Positions 32,202 through 43,739 of a stretch of DNA of 64,000 bases are shown one piece after another. The first letter of the stretch is position 1. Each line of letters opens with the position of its first letter. Source of the DNA: Gerris lacustris (lineage: Eukaryota > Arthropoda > Insecta > Hemiptera > Gerridae); assembly GCA_951217055.1 (NCBI GenBank), contig OX578276.1:137149787-137213786 (forward strand), read 5' to 3'. A program made the translations under genes and the position numbers. The notes below the pieces were generated by a model, which saw nothing but the letters and a program-made list of their open reading frames with translations, did not search any database and was not told where the DNA came from.

Positions 32202-34259
32202 GAAACTCTTATTTATGGTCTGAATTTCACCAAATTCGGTATATAGCCGTTATTTGATTCTAACGAATGGATTCTAAATTTGGCACGAATGTATCTTTCT
32301 GTATGATATACAAATCCACTAAATTTATTTTTGATATCGGCCGCCATTTTGAAGTTATCGATTTTTGAATTTTGAAACTTTAACGGTTAATAATAACGAA
32401 AATATAAATACGTTTTTGATTTATAGCATATCATTGGAACCGGTAAAAAACAAAAAAAAAAATAAAAAGTCCAGTCGTGCACCATGACTTAATGTGCGAA
32501 TTTTCAAAGAAATCTACGTCATTGGATTATGATAATATAGGACAATTTTGGTTTAGAATTTGGATGGGTGAAAAAAAAAAAAATTTGGTACACAGGCCGA
32601 CATAGGGGTACGGGGTACAAAAGTCAAAATAGTATTTACCCTTCAAGATGCACGTCGTTGGAAAGCTCTTTAAGAGTACAGTAATTGTTGTTATGTACAC
32701 TTGTATCATATTTTCATATAAGAGGAGGGTAAAATGGAAAAAACACGTTTTTATGCTATTTTTGACCCTAAATTGTAAAAAATGTGACCCCTAAATAAAC
32801 TCCAAAAATTCTAACCAACCAACTCATCCTTTCTTTTGATATAATTGACATTTTAAAATTTGTTTGAAATTTTTAAGTGCATCCTAAGGGGAGATATCGT
32901 CTGAAGTGACACATATACATACTTACATACTTTATATATACATGCAAACATAATATACATACATACATAAAAAAGTGATAAATTTTAGGAACCGATTCAG
33001 AATGGTCTAAAACGGATTTCCATGAAAAAAATATTCAAAAATTCGCATTAAAAAAATTTTGAAGCCTCAAAGTAATGAAAACCTTTAATGATGCATATCG
33101 TTGAAAAGCTCTTTTAGACTGCATTAATGGTTGGACGCATGCCCGGGAAGGTTTCTGAGTTAGTAGTTTCAACAATTTTAATATTTTCCTATTGCTCCTA
33201 ATAGCCAAACTATGAGTCCTGTCCGGATATTTCCTATTTAAAAGGGGCTTCAGGGGGTTTGAATTTTTTTTTCTTCGAAATTCGGATCTGATCTTCGGGG
33301 TTCCGTTGATAACAAAGAAAAGAAAATGGAGTCCTCTTGTACTTTATACGCTCGATCTACCCTGTTTGCCACAAATGTAAGGGGTGTTACGTAATTTTGA
33401 AATTGACAAAGTCGTGTTATGGGCTTAATTAAATTGGCCCAAATTGAGTGGTTTTTTTGTACCTCCTGGTTAGGGGAGGTATAAAAAATGGTAAGGGTAC
33501 AAAATGGTAAGGGGGGGGGCTCCCCCCCCTTGCATCTATAGAAGAATTGTCAATAGCAATGAAAAATGATTTGGTAATCTACAACAAGCTAAATTTACCC
33601 TGTGGGTTACATTAGGAATTTCCTAAATTTTAGGGTGCTGCAGAGTAAAGTCAGAGAGGTCGTGTTTTTGGCCATATCGTCCGAAAAAAGAAACGGGATA
33701 AATTTTTGTTGCGAAGAAAAAACAACAACAGATTCACGTAGTCCATGTGCTAAAACTATACTCCGCAAAACCTGTCAGGAAATTCGTAAGTTATGCTGTG
33801 TCCTGTGGTTAAAATCCCAGAAAGAAAACCATAGAAAAATGTTACGGGCGTTTTACGGAGGCCCTGAAAACAGTTCGGGCGTCAGGATCGAAATTCCTAT
33901 GGTCTATTTTCTTTGGTCTGTTCCTTATAACAGCTCGGAACGCTCTTATTTTTCTCCGACCCGAGTGGCCGTCAGAGGCTCTCACTCACCCACCCCAATT
34001 TTCGTGGCGTATCTTACAACAAAAAAACAAAAAATGTATCCCTAAAGACCATAAATAAAAGGAGGAAAATAAAAATTAAATAAATTTAATTATTATTGGA
34101 CATTTTATTAAAATTTACTTGGTATAAAAATTCCCCGATCGAACCCCAACCTCTCGCTGGAATTCATAATTTAGTGCAAAAAATAATTGCTCGATTTGAC
34201 CACGGAGTATGATTTTTTCTGAACATATATAAAAGTTTCTTTAAAATCGATAATTCTGT
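32202..34259. other. Diverged repeat-derived DNA
   Basis: Two related blocks, near 32615-32690 (GATGCACGTCGTTGGAAAGC) and 33082-33140 (GATGCATATCGTTGAAAAGC), are about 460 bp apart and appear to be diverged copies of one unit. The 33602-34045 frame has no recognisable motif and is not claimed. Confidence 0.45.
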
Positions 34260-34267
34260 AGTTTGGG

Positions 34268-35014
34268 CAGGCCCCGATTTAGGGTAAGCTGCACCCTGGG
34301 AAAAATCTTTTGTAGGCCCCCCCCCATAAAAAAGGACTGAGATATTTGTGATAACTAAATAGTATTTTAGGGTTACCCCAATGTAGGCTGATACCATAAA
34401 TATACTGTTGTAAAAATTACGTTTTAGGTATTAACCTGAAATGGTGTCTAACTTCATTTTTAGTACAAACTGCTAACATACATGAACATAATTTTTAAGG
34501 ACCAGTTTGCATGACTAATGTTTTGAGTGTAAAATCAATTTGTTTTTAATGAATAAAAAAATTGTGTTAAACTTTTATTACCATAGGGAAAACAAACGAA
34601 ATCGATACTTAGATATGAAAATGAAAAATATAATTTGTCCACAGCTCGTGTATGAAATAAACATTAACATTTTGCGACTAAGGAATAAGTCAAATTTTTG
34701 ATGAAATTAATTACAGTAAGTGAATAGCCCTGTAATATAATCATTTTCTTTACTTTTCTTGAAAACTTTTAGTTAACATAACTTCATGAACCTTTTTCTT
34801 GATTTTATCTTAGCAAACTCGGTAACAACTTCAGAAAAATACGCTGCCTACGCAATTTAGTTTTGTCGTTCCCGTTATTATTTTTATTTTTTTTTACCGT
34901 TGTTCTGGAAATAATAATAATAATAATAAAAAATAAAATATCTGAAAATTTTCCGCCCCCCCCCCCCCCCCAGAAATGTTTTTCCCAGTCTGCCCATTGG
35001 TAAATCGGGGCCTG
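34268..35014. mobile_element. 747-bp hAT-type element with perfect 8-bp target duplication
   Basis: It starts CAGGCCCCGATTTA and ends TAAATCGGGGCCTG, perfect 14-bp inverse ends. AGTTTGGG flanks both sides (34260-34267 and 35015-35022). Inside the ends, GGGAAAAATCTTTT / TGTTTTTCCCAG also pair, followed by C-runs. The interior is AT-rich and non-coding. Confidence 0.9.
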
Positions 35015-35328
35015 AGTTTGGGCTCATAGTGACTACGGCAGAGAAATCAAGACTCATGGTATTAAAGCGTGCAACCCCATCTAAATATTTACCCTGAATG
35101 CCCGTTGTTTTTTTTCCGCCAACACATAACATTCTTTTTGTACATATTATTACGTGCATGAAAATGTTAAACTAAGCGAGGTAAAATATTTAAATTTTTC
35201 TCTGTCGGATTTACAATTAATTGTACATGTTGGTTGTTGATTCTACTTTTCTATTCTAGGATATATTCTATCAAATCCTCTTATATTTCAATATGCATTA
35301 TTTAGTAATGCCACTCTCATTAATTATG

Positions 35329-35329
<1 letters not shown>

Positions 35330-35417
<88 letters not shown>
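35330..35417. repeat. (AT)n microsatellite, about 88 bp
   Basis: Uninterrupted AT dinucleotides. Confidence 0.95.
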
Positions 35418-35419
<2 letters not shown>

Positions 35420-35555
35420 AAAGAATTTACTAAATTTATCAGTAATAATAATAATAATAGCCTTTTTATTACCAATATTGTACATAAAATTAATAGTTAG
35501 ACTTCAGTATAATTCTACATGGTAAATCGGCATATGCCGAGGCATACTTCTAGAG

Positions 35556-35925
35556 CATTGGTTCCCAAAGTGGGGGGCGCGCCCCCCAAGGGGGGCGTGA
35601 AGATAAGTCAAGGGGGGCGTGGGACCTCGAGATCGAGATAGCTTTGCCGTCCGAACGTCTAACGTGATTATATAAAAATTAAAATATCAAACCAGTTGGA
35701 GAACCTCACTGACGAATTCAACACGTTTAATGACAACATTTACAGATTAACGATGGATCCTTTCAGTGTCAACATAGATTCCCTGCCCGAAACACTTTAA
35801 GAACAAGCTTTAGAAATAAAAAAAGGTTCTGCTACCGATTTTGATAAAATGGACAAATCATCGTTTTGGGTTAAGTATTACAAAGTGTACCTCGGTATAT
35901 CACAGCAAGCACTTCTTTTTTTTTT
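35556..35925 (+). pseudogene. hAT transposase C-terminal fragment with left element end
   Basis: A left end like CATTGGTTCCCAAAGTGGGG is followed after about 120 bp by a frame reading N-L-T-D-E-F-N-T-F-N-D, then D-P-F-S-V-N-I-D-S-L-P-E-T-L, a stop, and D-K-S-S-F-W-V-K-Y-Y-K-V-Y-L. This DPFSV-(N/D)-(I/V)-DSLP ... FW motif run is typical of the C-terminal half of hAT transposases of the ZBED5/FAM200 type. The N-terminal and catalytic parts are gone, so it is an internally deleted copy. No right end was identified; an A/T-rich tract follows at 35920. Confidence 0.65.
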
Positions 35926-36295
35926 TTTTTACCAAGCCCCCCACAGTCAAGAATTTATCAGTTACTCTTTTTTAATTAACAGAATGTATATTTTCAAACG
36001 AAATAGATTTATGAAATTTATTTCATGTAGAAGATGACTGTGTTTTTTAAAACAATATTTTAAACATTTCTTTGTTAAAAATATTTTAGTTAAAGTAATT
36101 TTATTTAAAATTCTCATAAACATATAAAAACCAACAAGACTTCCCTTGGTATTGCACACCAGGAGGGAAACGGTATTCATGAAAACATTTTTAAATGTTG
36201 TCTATCTATAAAATAATATATCCACATTCGTTGTTATCCTAGATCCTAGATAAAATTGTTTCTGAGATATAGCGCACAAAGATTGTGAGTGAGGA

Positions 36296-36856
36296 CGATT
36301 ACAATAAAAGTAGACTGCCAATTAGTGTGGCACATAGCTTCCTCGCATCCTATCATGTACTTTATTGTTTTATTGTTTATTATGTAAAAACTATTAATAG
36401 TTTTTAGCGATCTTTAATACTTCATAGCGGTGTCGCTATTGGTTTAACTAAAAAATTGTATTTAAAAAAAAAAAAAAATGTTTGTCTCATTAAATAGATG
36501 AAGTTTGATTTTTTTCCCGACCTAAAATTCCAATTTTAAATTCGAAGTTGACGTTTATGCGAGCGTTGCGCGTGAACGCTTGGACGGATAACGTTGTCCA
36601 ACGAACTCGTCCTGGGCATTGGTAAAATGAACATGTATACCAAATTTCATCAAAATCGGTCGATATTTACTCAAGTTATCGTCGCACGTTCATGATTCGC
36701 GGACACAGACCGACAGACAGACACGAGACCAAAAATGTTCCCTGATGTCTGAAACGGATTTCTGCCTTGGAATTTTTAAAATCGGAGACATAAAACTTCT
36801 TCGTTCTCAAAAGTGAACTCAATGCTTCCATTACCTTCGGTAAGCTCGGTAGCAAT
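36296..36856 (-). repeat. Family A dispersed repeat, minus strand, with a different middle
   Basis: The head (inverse of GCTTACCGAAGGTAA) is at 36835-36856 and the tail (inverse of CACTAATTGGCAGTC) at 36305-36320. The middle (about 36380-36620) differs from other copies and carries CTTCATAGCGGTGTCGCT, which also occurs at 63859 and in part at 51100. Confidence 0.7.
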
Positions 36857-38514
36857 ATACTACACAAAAATGTGGTTCACCTATATCTATATGCAAAATT
36901 TTATTAATGCTGACAGACTGATTGAATCATTTCTCACGATTTTTCTGGACCTTTGTGAATTGGTCTAATGGCGGTTTTCTATGTTTTCATTTTGTTTCTC
37001 TTAGCCCCTTGGTACTCGCTAAGAAATCTTTTTACGGTTTCACATTGATTTAAGATGGTGGTTATTTTTATTGAAAAAGCTATTTATTCGAAATAATAGG
37101 TAGAAAATCGCATCTCATAAGACCAAATACTCCATATATCACTTTAAAATAAATTGGTTGTGCGTGAAGTCTCACGTAAAAAGGGTTTCGTTAACATAAA
37201 ATTATTATTAAGTCACCAAATGTTGATGTTTTTTGTCAAAATGGCATGCAAAAATTAAACAATTTCCACAAGTGTTAAATATTTTTGTAATCTACTCTTT
37301 AATATCTTTCATTTGATACCCCACTCAAAATTTAAAAAAAAAAAATTCAAGTCACGTGAATTATCCTCATTTTTGGATTTGAACAGCTGACAAATTTTGA
37401 GTTCGCTATATTTTTCCTGTGGGCGCGTCAAAACGATCTTTAATACTGGAAAGTTTCATGTTTCTATCTCTTTTGATTCAAAAGTTATTGGAACCGTAGA
37501 GAGTGACAGACAGACAGACTGACAGGCAGACACAGGAACGAAACTAAGGGTTTTCTTTTTTTGGTTTTACCAACGAAACCCTAAAAATGAGTTGGAGAAA
37601 GAAAGATAAGCCTCTTTCTCTCAAGACCGTAGCAGTGAAATATCTCTATTAAGGCCCCCATAGATGGTCAAAATGTTTGGCCGTATGGGTTTGTTGACCG
37701 AGAAGGAATAGGAAAATAAGAAGGGGACATCTTTAATAAAACTATACAAAACAATAAACTTTAAGCCATATTTCTTGCTATGATTCCTAATTCCTAGCAT
37801 GAACAAAGACTTGTTTATATATTATATTAACAAATAAAATACTTCAAAATATGTTTCAAGCTTTTTTAATCCTAACTCAAGTAATGGCACTTAATAATTT
37901 AATACAATATTATGTGTAATTTTTTAATTGACGTAAGCGATTTAACATGGATATACCTATATGTTTTAGCACTGGGGGTCAGAAGAAATTTCGGTCGTGT
38001 AAAAAACGACATAAAAATTTGAATACTTGTAAATATCGTGGCAAGATGTAAGGATTCAACTGGAGGTCGATAGGTTTTCATTTATAGTACAATATTTTAA
38101 CGATAGGTAGGCTGAAGTTAGGATATAATAGGAGGTATATTGGTTTTCACTTGTATTCATTGTAGCAGCATCTTTCAGCATTCTGCTGAAAGATGGCTAA
38201 AAGTATTAAAATAATGCATTGTCATCGTGTTCCGAGCTATGCTAAAAGTTTCAAATGTCTAGCTATTCGGGAAGTTAGTTAGAAATCGATTGCCAGATTT
38301 GTACCGGACAAACAAACAAGTAAGCAAGCTAATAAAAACGTAGTAAAATCACTTAAAAACATTGAAATGACGATATGTGGATTCAATGCCTAATATATAT
38401 CTAATAAAATATATTAAAATTATTATTAGTGGATTACTTGTGAAAAAGTATTTTCAGGAATTGGAAAGATTCGTTAGCGACATTCTCTTATTTAGATGAT
38501 ATACCTTTTGATAT
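36857..38514. other. AT-rich DNA, nothing coding supported
   Basis: A block at 37275-37580 (ATTTGATACCCCACTCAAAA; a GACAGACAGACTGACAGG tract and AAACCCTAAAAATG) is repeat-like, resembling parts of the 15.7-16.2 kb array. No gene seen. Confidence 0.45.
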
Positions 38515-39195
38515 AAATTTTTGAACAGAAGTTCAAAAAAGTGTCTGATAAACATCAAGCTAAAATGTTGTGTACATGTTAATCTTATGGTGCCTTTTAA
38601 GAATATGTGGTCGGCTAAGTTCGCCTTAGCCGACATAGCTTGGCGGACATAGCTTGGCAATAGCGGACATAGCTTGGCAATAGCGGACATAGCTTGGCAA
38701 TAGCGGACATAGCTTGGCAATAGCGGACATAGCCTGGCAATAGCGGACATAGCTTGGCAATAGATGGTGGACTATGTGATTTCCATGATCATAAGAGTTC
38801 AAAATGAATTAGTAGACCGAAAATCAAATTGATAATAGTTTGTCATTTCATAGGTTAGTTATTATATAGGTTAGTTTTTTATTATCAGATTAGTTTTTTT
38901 TTATCAAAGTGGTCACTTATCAAGGGACAAACTAACATCAACTTGATTTTCGGTCTACTAACTAATTTTATACTGACAGGATCATGAAAATCACGTACTA
39001 TCCACCATAATGGTTGGGACATGGCCGCTCTCTACCGTTTTGTTTTATTTAAAATGTCTATTGCCAAGCTATGTCCCGCCGACGAACTTAGCCGACCACA
39101 TATTCTTAAAAGGCACCAAAAGAAAAACTTGTACAAAAATTCTAGCTTGATGTCAATCAGACAATTTTTTGCACGCTATCTCCTTGACTATAATA
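38515..39195. mobile_element. 680-bp palindrome (foldback element) with tandem array in one arm
   Basis: TGGTGCCTTTTAAGAATATG (about 38588) and the next 25-odd bases are matched in inverse near 39080-39117. A second pair, ACCGAAAATCAAATTGATAA (38817) against its inverse near 38935-38958, places the centre near 38885. The left arm also holds the 20-bp array 38644-38763, while the right arm has only one copy of the matching phrase (TTGCCAAGCTATGTCC at about 39060). The expansion therefore came after the palindrome formed. Confidence 0.8.
38644..38763. repeat. Six-copy 20-bp tandem repeat
   Basis: Units of CGGACATAGCTTGGCAATAG start at 38644, 38664, 38684, 38704, 38724 and 38744. Only one substitution (CTT to CCT) is present in the six. 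A partial unit precedes. The minus-strand frame through it (repeating A-I-A-R/K-L-C-P-L-L-P-S) is a by-product of the 20-bp period, not a gene. Confidence 0.95.
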
Positions 39196-39865
39196 ATAGC
39201 ATTTACATTTTCTCATTTGATTCTATACTTATTATATTACATTATTGAATACATTGGTACATTTTAAATATTTTAACGGATTTCCCTTCGGTAAGCTAAA
39301 ATTAAATTAGTCTATATTCAATTCTTTATTGGAAAAAATGTTAGGTTATCCTTTCAATGGTCATATACTTTTCATTAAAGTTGCCCAATAGGTTATTAAT
39401 GTATGTTCATTTATTTATTAGACACATTTTGTTATTTACATTCAATTTTTCCTTTGTTGAATTTTATATTCTTTTACCTCTTGAACCTTTTTCTGGTATA
39501 TCTTTATAAAAGCTTCTTTCTTCATTTCAATATATTTTTCGTATTTTACACTTTTTTATACATTTTAATATTATTTCAAATTGTATTCGTTGCTTTTGTG
39601 TTGAATATTTAAAAAACAAAAGCGTAAGGGTTTCTAGGATGACCTCGAAACCCAAAAAGAACTGAATTCTTTGACTCAACTTTTGACATTTTTTTTCTTT
39701 TACCATTAATACCTTGTTGATTCTTTATAAATTTAATTTTGTACGAATTGTCTTGATTTTTAATATTTTTGTTCTCTGATTGCTCTAGGGTTGTCAATTA
39801 AAATATTTAGTGTTATCTATATACGAAAAATCGATAATTCTTATATTTACCTTTAAATTTATTTT
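39196..39865. other. AT-rich DNA, nothing supported
   Basis: Phe/Leu/Tyr-rich frames here reflect T-richness. No gene. Confidence 0.5.
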
Positions 39866-40080
39866 TGCTTTCGAGCTTACCGAAGGTAACGGAAGCTGTG
39901 CAATCGAAGAACGAAAATTTGTTATGTCTCCGATTTCAAAAATTCCAAGACAGAAAACCGTTTAAGACATCAGGGAACATTTTTGGTTCCATGTCAGTCT
40001 GTCGGCTTGTCGTTCAATTTTAGAGAACAAAATTATCTTAAAAACAGTTGACCGATAAAGTGGTTGTTATCGCACACAAA
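39866..40080 (+). repeat. Family A head fragment
   Basis: It runs from GCTTTCGAGCTTACCGAAGG to about TTATCTTAAAAACAGTTGAC, then is cut off by the foldback element that follows. Confidence 0.7.
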
Positions 40081-40115
40081 ATAGTACGCAAAACAGCAGA
40101 TTCCTGCACTTAATA

Positions 40116-40783
40116 CTTTATCTGCGATTGATACGAAATATAAACATTTTATCTCTGTTTAGATGCGAAGAAAGTGATTCTTTTCGTAGCTGTATTCATT
40201 GCGCATGCGCGTTTCATAATTGTGCGATAAGGTGAGTTCTTCACCTTATCGCATTTGCGTTTGTTTACATTTAATAAAACTAATTTGCTAACTGTTTTTA
40301 TCAAGTTTTTAGTAATACACAATGTATATTTAATTATTTACTGTATTTATTATTAAATTCCAACAATCGTAGATAATAGTACATTACGCGTCGAGTGCGG
40401 AAAGTAGCATTTTGCATGCGAGTGTGGAGTTTGCACCCGAGCGACAGCGAGGGTAGTAAAACCACACGAGCAATGCAAAATGCCGTTTTCGTACGAGTTG
40501 CGTACCGTACTTTATCTACGATTGTTAGATTTAAATAATAAATACAGAAAAAAATAAACTTGCTGTATGTAAGTTCGTATCTCTTCTCTTAATAAAGATG
40601 GCATTAATCTTGAGTTGTAGTTTTTGTCGAATTAATTATTTCTGGAGGATTATTATTCTCCACATTTTCGTCAAAGTCACTTGATTCACTCATTGTTTTT
40701 CACTAAAAACTCGATATAAACAGTTACTTTAATAAAAGAACACCAAATTAGATGTTTATATTTCGTATCAATCGTAGATAAAG
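40116..40783. mobile_element. 668-bp foldback transposon with 32-bp terminal inverted repeats and nested stems
   Basis: The outer ends 40116-40147 (CTTTATCTGCGATTGATACG...) and 40752-40783 (inverse) pair over 32 bp with one mismatch. A second inner pair (CAACAATCGTAGATAATAGT at 40361 with the inverse CTACGATTG around 40515) and a third, GC-richer pair (GTAGCATTTTGCATGCGAGT at 40403 with the inverse at about 40480) stack as nested hairpins. A minus-strand frame inside (about 40560-40700) reads M-S-E-S-S-D-F-D-E then N-N-N-P-P-E-I-I, like the recombinase exon at 402. A second copy is at 47583-48149. Confidence 0.75.
40550..40700 (-). pseudogene. Recombinase-like ORF start inside the foldback element
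   Basis: From an ATG at about 40695 (minus strand) the frame gives M-S-E-S-S-D-F-D-E and N-N-N-P-P-E-I-I-N-S, then breaks. A later piece reads Y-E-L-T-Y-S-K-F, matching Y-K-L-A-Y-R-K-F in the 47.8 kb copy. The N-terminal core-binding lead of a tyrosine recombinase is the proposed origin. Confidence 0.4.
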
Positions 40784-40789
40784 AACTTA

Positions 40790-42442
40790 AATCTAAACAA
40801 AGATTAAATAATCCAAATTATTATAATAATATCAATGTCAACTAATGATTATTTTTTAACTAACTGCATGATTTAAACACTTTATATCATATATAAATAA
40901 AGTAAAGATAGACAATCTAAAAAAAAAAAAATCAAATTTGATGTGTAAGTATTATGATGAAAAATAATAACAGCGCTTGGTCAGGTTTGCTGAATCAGGC
41001 AAAACAAAAAGGCAACACTGGCTATAAACAGAACAGCTGGTTTAGTTGATTTTGTAAAACCTTTTACTTGTTGATGAACACTCTATTATTTTATATTTTA
41101 TTTACAGAGTGAAAACTAACTGTAGGAAAAATTTAATGTGCAACTCGAGCTTAAAAGTGTCTGCTGCAAATATTTCCGCTCTCGCCTGCGGCTCATGCGT
41201 AAATATTTCTCTTGAGTGCAGCAAAGTGCAACTTTGCTCACTAGTTGCCCAAATATCTATTCTTCGCTGTATATTCATTCTCGTGCATTTAAAAAGCTAT
41301 GCATATGACCTTATCAACTTTTAAATCACTTCTCTTTTACACAGAGAATTTATTTAAACGGTAAATAAAACTCGATTAAGCATCTGTAAAAATTAATTTT
41401 AAACAAACTAGAAATATAAAAGATATAAAAATGACGTGTTTTACTAATAAGTACAATTATATCTCTCTGTTTATATTTACTTTCATATTAATAATACATG
41501 TTGGCAACATAGCAACTACACTTCCTTTTATGTTGGGATGCAAGTAGTGTTTCATTGTTAAATTGATTCATCTTGATTATGTAGGTTCATAAATCATAAT
41601 GGTGAATTATAAATCAAAGTTGTTTTGGCTTAGAGTGTGCAGTGTTAAGGAAAGGAAAGAAAAGGTTTGTATAAAGACGAAGGCGGTCGATGTGCTTGGT
41701 TAATGAATAGTGCTAATGACAAGTACTCTAGACATGGCATCCACCTGCTATGTTTAAACCAGCACTTTTTTCACGAGGGTCACATGGCCTCCACATGCCC
41801 TTCTAATCTTTCTAACACTCCTTGTTAAGTATTTTAGGATCATCTGTGTTTTTTATGGGATCTGAAAGATCTTAGGGTGTATCTTTTTGGAGATGACTTG
41901 GTTATGAAAACCTGTTAGACCCTCATTATTTATCTCTTAATATTTCTTTTTAGTTTGGAGGAACCGTAGAACTACAGATATCTTTAAGGAAAAAATCTTT
42001 ACTTTCCTAGCATTATCATAAGGTTGATCTTACTACAGTTTATTTTTTTATTATACATTTCGTCTTTTTTTATTTACGAGTCTTAGATTTTTTTTAATCT
42101 CCCAAAAAGAATGGTTAATGTCAAAAGTGTGGACAAGATGTTTTATGAGGTATTGATTTGGTCTTATGGTTTAAAGTCTAATAATTATTTCAAACTTAGT
42201 CTAAAGTCTATATACCGGTTTCTACGACATGGAAAAAAAGAAATAGGCGCCGTAATGCCAATCGCCACACATGTCAACAGGGAGGTCCCCTATCTGTTAA
42301 GTTTCTTTGGATGTGCTTAATACTGTTCGAAAAAATCACAAACCCGTTCTAACCTGAAGATGATTTTATTACAGTGCAATGTAAGCGCCTGCGCATAAAA
42401 CCTGTCCTAAACGTTTCCCGTACGATCCGCGGGAAGATGAAT
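40790..42442. other. AT-rich DNA with a repeat-like GC patch
   Basis: A patch at 41140-41275 (CTCGCCTGCGGCTCATGCG; TGCAGCAAAGTGCAAC) has partial internal inverted matches and resembles a MITE core, but no clean ends. The 42111-42320 frame is not supported as a gene. Confidence 0.4.
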
Positions 42443-42450
42443 AACGGTAC

Positions 42451-43436
42451 CAGTGGCGTAGGAACGGGGGGGGGCTATCGGGCTCGAGCCCCCCCCGTCA
42501 GATTTGAAGGGGCAAAAAAATTAGTACATGCTTAAAATTTTGTTGAATGATTTGGTAAATAATACATTTATATTTTATTTCAAATAAAAATGTTTTTAAC
42601 ATTAATAAAATGGTATAATATATTATAAACATTTAATTTATTTGAAGTGCCGACGGGTGGGTTTAAATAGGAAGATAAGGGCGGCTGCGGCTAGTAAAGC
42701 CAACAAGTCGGCAGTCGGCACATCACAAAGAGTTATCATGACTTCTATTTCTCACCAACACTAAACTAAATAAAATCTTAATGACGTGATCAACTGAGTC
42801 AATCAAAATAAATAGCACCTGCTCTGTCGTTGATGACAAGAAAGTTTCGTTTGATTTATCAGACTGAGTTATGTCAACTTGCTATCTGTAGTTTCAGAAG
42901 CGCGGCTCAAACCCCGTTTATCAAAAAACAACCACGGTCGTAGTAGGAGGTTGAACCACCCTTATTCTTCTAGACATTATCAACTATGAATTTTAGCTAG
43001 ATAAGGAGACTTCTCTTCTCTTTCCTCTTTACCCGGCCTTTTTTGATTCTTTAGTCAGGTCCTAGCTCTCTCGCGAATCGTGTCAAACTGAGAATGTAAA
43101 TTGTTTTTGACTCCATTCACTTTAACCTCAATCTCAATTTATTTATTTTCATACTTTTAAATAGTGCATAAAATCTAATTTTTACTTTTTAAACAGTGTA
43201 TACAATTTATTCTTATACATTTATTAAATTTTGACAACTGCTTAAAATGCTGTTTTTGAACGTTTATTTTCCAAAATTTTCCCGGGGGAGGACCCCCGGA
43301 CCCCCCTTCTATAGGGGGGGGGGGGGGGGGTAGAGAGAGGATAGGTTGCAGTCTGATAAAGAATATCTACCCCCCCCCCCCCCCTTTAGCGGAGGAGCCG
43401 AGCCACCCCCGTCAAAAATGAATTCCTACGCCACTG
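42451..43436. mobile_element. 986-bp hAT-type element with perfect 8-bp target duplication
   Basis: It starts CAGTGGCGTAGGAACG and ends ATTCCTACGCCACTG. AACGGTAC flanks it on both sides (42443-42450 and 43437-43444). Its terminal 10 bases equal those of the 73-bp element at 18966. Homopolymer G and C runs lie near both ends. The inside is AT-rich with no transposase, so it is non-autonomous. Confidence 0.9.
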
Positions 43437-43658
43437 AACGGTACAAATAGGGAAATAATCCTAATAATGTCAATTTTCGTTTTTTTTTAAATTTAATTTA
43501 AATGTGATAATAAAATATATGCATATTATGTTTGTGAATACTTATATATTATAAACTGTAGTATTTAAAATATACAATTTTTAAGGAACAAAATAGCAAC
43601 ATTTAATACAAATTATAACCATTATTAACAACGGGAGATAGACAGAGAAAAATAGACT

Positions 43659-43728
43659 CCAGCGCCGAGACTCGAACCACGGGCCTCTAGATTTTCAGTT
43701 TAGCGCTCTTACCAACTAAGCTACACTG
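43659..43728 (-). pseudogene. tRNA-Phe-like sequence (tRNA relic or tRNA-derived SINE head)
   Basis: On the minus strand an A box (TAGCTTAGTTGGTAAGAGCG) and a B box (GGTTCGAGTCTC) are 33 nt apart. The anticodon loop CTGAAAA carries GAA (Phe) at the right place. The anticodon stem has a mismatch and the T stem pairs poorly (at least two mismatches), so a functional tRNA is unlikely. Next to it lies an ACGGGAGATAGACAGAG phrase shared with hairpin 2 at 12.3 kb, so a short interspersed family is likely. Confidence 0.6.
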
Positions 43729-43739
43729 AAGAATAATTT

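Noticed and set aside
33602..34045. 147-aa frame, one of the longest in the window
   Set aside because: No recognisable motif, irregular composition and no splice or poly(A) context; not supported as a gene.
38454..38750. 98-aa minus-strand frame with a repeating amino-acid pattern
   Set aside because: It runs through the 20-bp tandem repeat in a palindrome arm; the repeating peptide is a consequence of the DNA period.
38644..38763. Regular 20-bp repeats considered as a CRISPR-like array
   Set aside because: Units are directly adjacent with no spacers and the genome is eukaryotic.
43659..43728. Functional tRNA-Phe(GAA) gene
   Set aside because: T stem and anticodon stem carry mismatches and the flank is shared with another repeat, so a relic or SINE head is more likely.
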